Shown here: positions 6,374 to 7,973 of the stretch, piece by piece
Layout of the letters: every line of letters begins with the position of its first letter
Numbering within the stretch: position 1 is the first letter of the stretch
Assembly: GCA_030433055.1 (NCBI GenBank)
Contig: JAUILJ010000337.1
Coordinates: 1 to 7,973, forward strand
Origin: Polyangia bacterium
GTDB lineage: Bacteria; Myxococcota_A; Polyangia; Polyangiales; Polyangiaceae
DNA: 7,973 nucleotides
Direction of reading: 5' to 3'
The notes under the pieces: generated by a model
The model's database searches: none
The model's input: the letters and a program-made list of their open reading frames with translations, nothing else
What the model was told of the DNA's origin: nothing
Position numbers and translations under genes: made by a program

Positions 6374-7489
6374 TCAGATGTCCAATTCTCCGTCGTACAT
6401 GGCCCAGCTGTTCTCATTCAGCACGCGCTCGCGGAACCGGTCGTCTCGCTCTTTTGGAACGTACGCGATGAGGTTGCGCTCTCCTGCCCTACGGAAGAAC
6501 AGCAGCTTGGGTAGGATCTCCACCACGCTCGGGGTCCCTGCGTAGTAGATGCAGATCGAGACTTTGTTCTCCTCGTGCATGCGGCGAGCGAACGCTAGGA
6601 GCAGCGCCTCGCCCTGCGCGGGCGGTCCGTCCCACACGGCATCGAGCAGGAATACCTTATCTTCTTCCTCGCGGAAAACGACAAAGCCGCGGAGCCCGCC
6701 ACTCACCGTGTCGATCATGCGGAAGAAGTGGTAGCGCTGCGTCGGGTGCTCGGAGTAGCGCCAGTTGAGGTACGCCGCGTCTCGCGCGCCGGAAACGTCG
6801 CAGAGCGCGGCGCTGGCGAACTCCAGCGCGTCGAAGCTCGAGTCGGCGCTGGCTTGCACGTCGCAGGTGACGCCGCGGAGCTTACCCATCGACAGGCGCA
6901 GGTCGTTTGCCTGAAGGACTCGGTCTCCTACCAAGCTACCGATCCTCGCTGCGGGAGGCACGAGCTTCTCCCGTAGGCGCGGCCCCACGTACGGCTCGAG
7001 CCGCGAGTCGGTGAGTTCACCCAGCTTGTAGCCGGTGCGCAACGGCTTGACCCACATCACGCTCTGCGCGACCGCCTGGTAGCCGATGCGCTTGAAGATC
7101 GGCCAGGCTAGATTGTTTGGATAGCCGTAGATGAACTCGAAGCCGGCTTCCGCGCTCTGCTCCGCGAGGGTTCGCTGCAGCTGCAGCGCCGGGCCCGCGA
7201 TGCGGTGCTTCTTGCTGACCAGGAAGTCGGCCATCACACCCGCGGTAACCACCCGATCCCCGACGCGCACACGGCGCGGATAGACGCTCGCACAGCCGAT
7301 CAGCTCCTCCGCTTGAGTGTCTTTGACGAACCAGGTCTTCGCCGGTCCCAGGGGGTTGGTTTCGTAAAACCAGGCCAGGCGCTTGTCGACGACGTCTTGA
7401 ATGCGCGAGTCGCTCATGCCCTCGCGCCACAGCGCCGCCACCGCCTCGTGTTCCCCTGGCTTGGCTAGATATGCCTCGTAACGGTTCAT
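6374..7489 (-). CDS. GNAT-family acyltransferase, two-lobed
   Basis: This 371-residue cytoplasmic protein is about twice the length of a single GNAT domain. The N-terminal lobe has the acetyl-CoA loop in KKHRIAGPALQLQR (93-106, R-x-x-G-x-A type) followed by the motif B region YGYPNNLAWPIFKRIGY (121-137). The C-terminal lobe has LNWRYSEHPTQRY (241-253), a feature I associate with GNAT proteins of exopolysaccharide clusters, then beta-strand/helix stretches (266-345) that look like a second, less conserved GNAT fold. It probably acylates an amino or hydroxyl group of a sugar precursor or lipid-linked intermediate; the substrate is not readable. FemAB-like aminoacyl transfer is an alternative. 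It sits between the SGNH-like gene (7 nt gap) and the GT4 gene (2 nt gap), a tight three-gene operon. GGAG lies ten bases before the ATG, overlapping the end of the upstream gene. Confidence 0.8.
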   Translation of the reverse strand: MNRYEAYLAKPGEHEAVAALWREGMSDSRIQDVVDKRLAWFYETNPLGPAKTWFVKDTQAEELIGCASVYPRRVRVGDRVVTAGVMADFLVSKKHRIAGPALQLQRTLAEQSAEAGFEFIYGYPNNLAWPIFKRIGYQAVAQSVMWVKPLRTGYKLGELTDSRLEPYVGPRLREKLVPPAARIGSLVGDRVLQANDLRLSMGKLRGVTCDVQASADSSFDALEFASAALCDVSGARDAAYLNWRYSEHPTQRYHFFRMIDTVSGGLRGFVVFREEEDKVFLLDAVWDGPPAQGEALLLAFARRMHEENKVSICIYYAGTPSVVEILPKLLFFRRAGERNLIAYVPKERDDRFRERVLNENSWAMYDGELDI

Positions 7490-7496
7490 CCGTCGG

Positions 7497-7973
7497 TCAC
7501 TCCGTTAGGCCAGCGCGGCGCACCGCGCGGTTGATGAAGGGTACGAACTCCTTGGCCGCCTTTTGCTGTCCCTGCGAGGTGGGGTGGCTATCCGTGCCGT
7601 CTCCCGACGGATACGCAAGGAAGTTCGATTCGCCTCCGGTCAGCGCGTCGTAGTAGTCGAACACCACAACGTTCTTCAGCGGGTAGTCCTTCAGCCAACC
7701 TTCGGGCGACGCCACCCAGTTGTTGAACTCGCGCGCGAGGCGCGCGCGCTCCGCGAGCACCTCTGCGGTCGACGGTTTGCCCAGCGCCTTCTTCGCGAGC
7801 ACCTTGAGCAGCGGCTCCTTGTCGAAGCCGGGCGCGTTCGGTGGCGCTGTCAGGTACACGAAGAGCTTGTTCGGCTGCTGCTTGAACTCGTCGAGGAGCT
7901 TGCCGAACGTCGCCTTCGCGTTCCACACGGTGAGATCGGGCCCCGCTGGATTGCCAGGGGCCTCGCCCATCCC
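7497..7973 (-). CDS. SGNH/GDSL-type protein, C-terminal part (runs off right edge)
   Basis: The frame is open to the window edge, so these 158 residues are probably the C-terminal part of a longer protein; a Met codon at 7970 is not a convincing start. The order of features suggests an SGNH/GDSL hydrolase-like fold: a hydrophobic strand NKLFVYLTAPP (35-45), a helical region, a strand NVVVFDYYDAL, and DSHPTSQGQ near the end (His130 of the fragment) followed by a C-terminal helix. The His matches the HPxxxGQ block V of SGNH enzymes, but the nearest Asp is two residues before it (DxH) rather than the usual three (DxxH). The GDS serine block would lie outside the window. Such proteins add or remove acyl groups on polysaccharides, which fits the adjacent GNAT and GT4. 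Its stop is 7 nt before the GNAT start. The family call is moderate. Confidence 0.5.
   Translation of the reverse strand, partial: GMGEAPGNPAGPDLTVWNAKATFGKLLDEFKQQPNKLFVYLTAPPNAPGFDKEPLLKVLAKKALGKPSTAEVLAERARLAREFNNWVASPEGWLKDYPLKNVVVFDYYDALTGGESNFLAYPSGDGTDSHPTSQGQQKAAKEFVPFINRAVRRAGLTE

Overview
The window is high-GC, gene-dense bacterial DNA. It most likely comes from a member of the Myxococcota. The strongest taxonomic clue is the C-terminus of the protein at 2478-4052: a Cys-Gly-Cys motif, a hydrophobic stretch and an Arg-rich tail, which matches the MYXO-CTERM sorting signal typical of myxobacteria. No tRNA, rRNA, insertion sequence or CRISPR array was seen, and no gap without a gene exceeds about 105 bases.

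Layout. (1) Leftward block, 951 to 1: a stand-alone CpsD/MinD-like ATPase domain whose ATP-binding loop is lost, then the N-terminal 112 residues of a polysaccharide-deacetylase-like protein that runs off the left edge. (2) A 105-bp divergent intergenic region, 952-1056, holding a perfect 8-bp dyad. (3) Rightward block, 1057-5156: an outer-membrane beta-barrel protein, a secreted right-handed parallel beta-helix protein with a MYXO-CTERM anchor, and a YvcK/CofD-like protein. (4) A short convergent junction, 5157-5198, with a perfect GC hairpin. (5) Leftward block, 7973 to 5199: the C-terminal part of a probable SGNH/GDSL-type protein, a GNAT acyltransferase and a GT4 glycosyltransferase. These three are tightly spaced (7 nt and 2 nt) and are probably one operon.

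Taken together, this looks like the interior of a surface-polysaccharide (exopolysaccharide or capsule) locus. The glycosyltransferase and GNAT would build and acylate sugar units in the cytoplasm. The SGNH and deacetylase-like proteins would edit substituents. The beta-barrel is a candidate outer-membrane exit, by analogy with the EpsX/WzpX barrels of Myxococcus. The beta-helix protein would bind or cleave the polymer at the cell surface. YvcK-family proteins bind UDP-sugars, which fits the theme but may be coincidental. The polymerase, flippase, OPX protein and chain-length regulator expected of such a locus are not in the window. Product names rest on motif reading by eye; no database search was possible.
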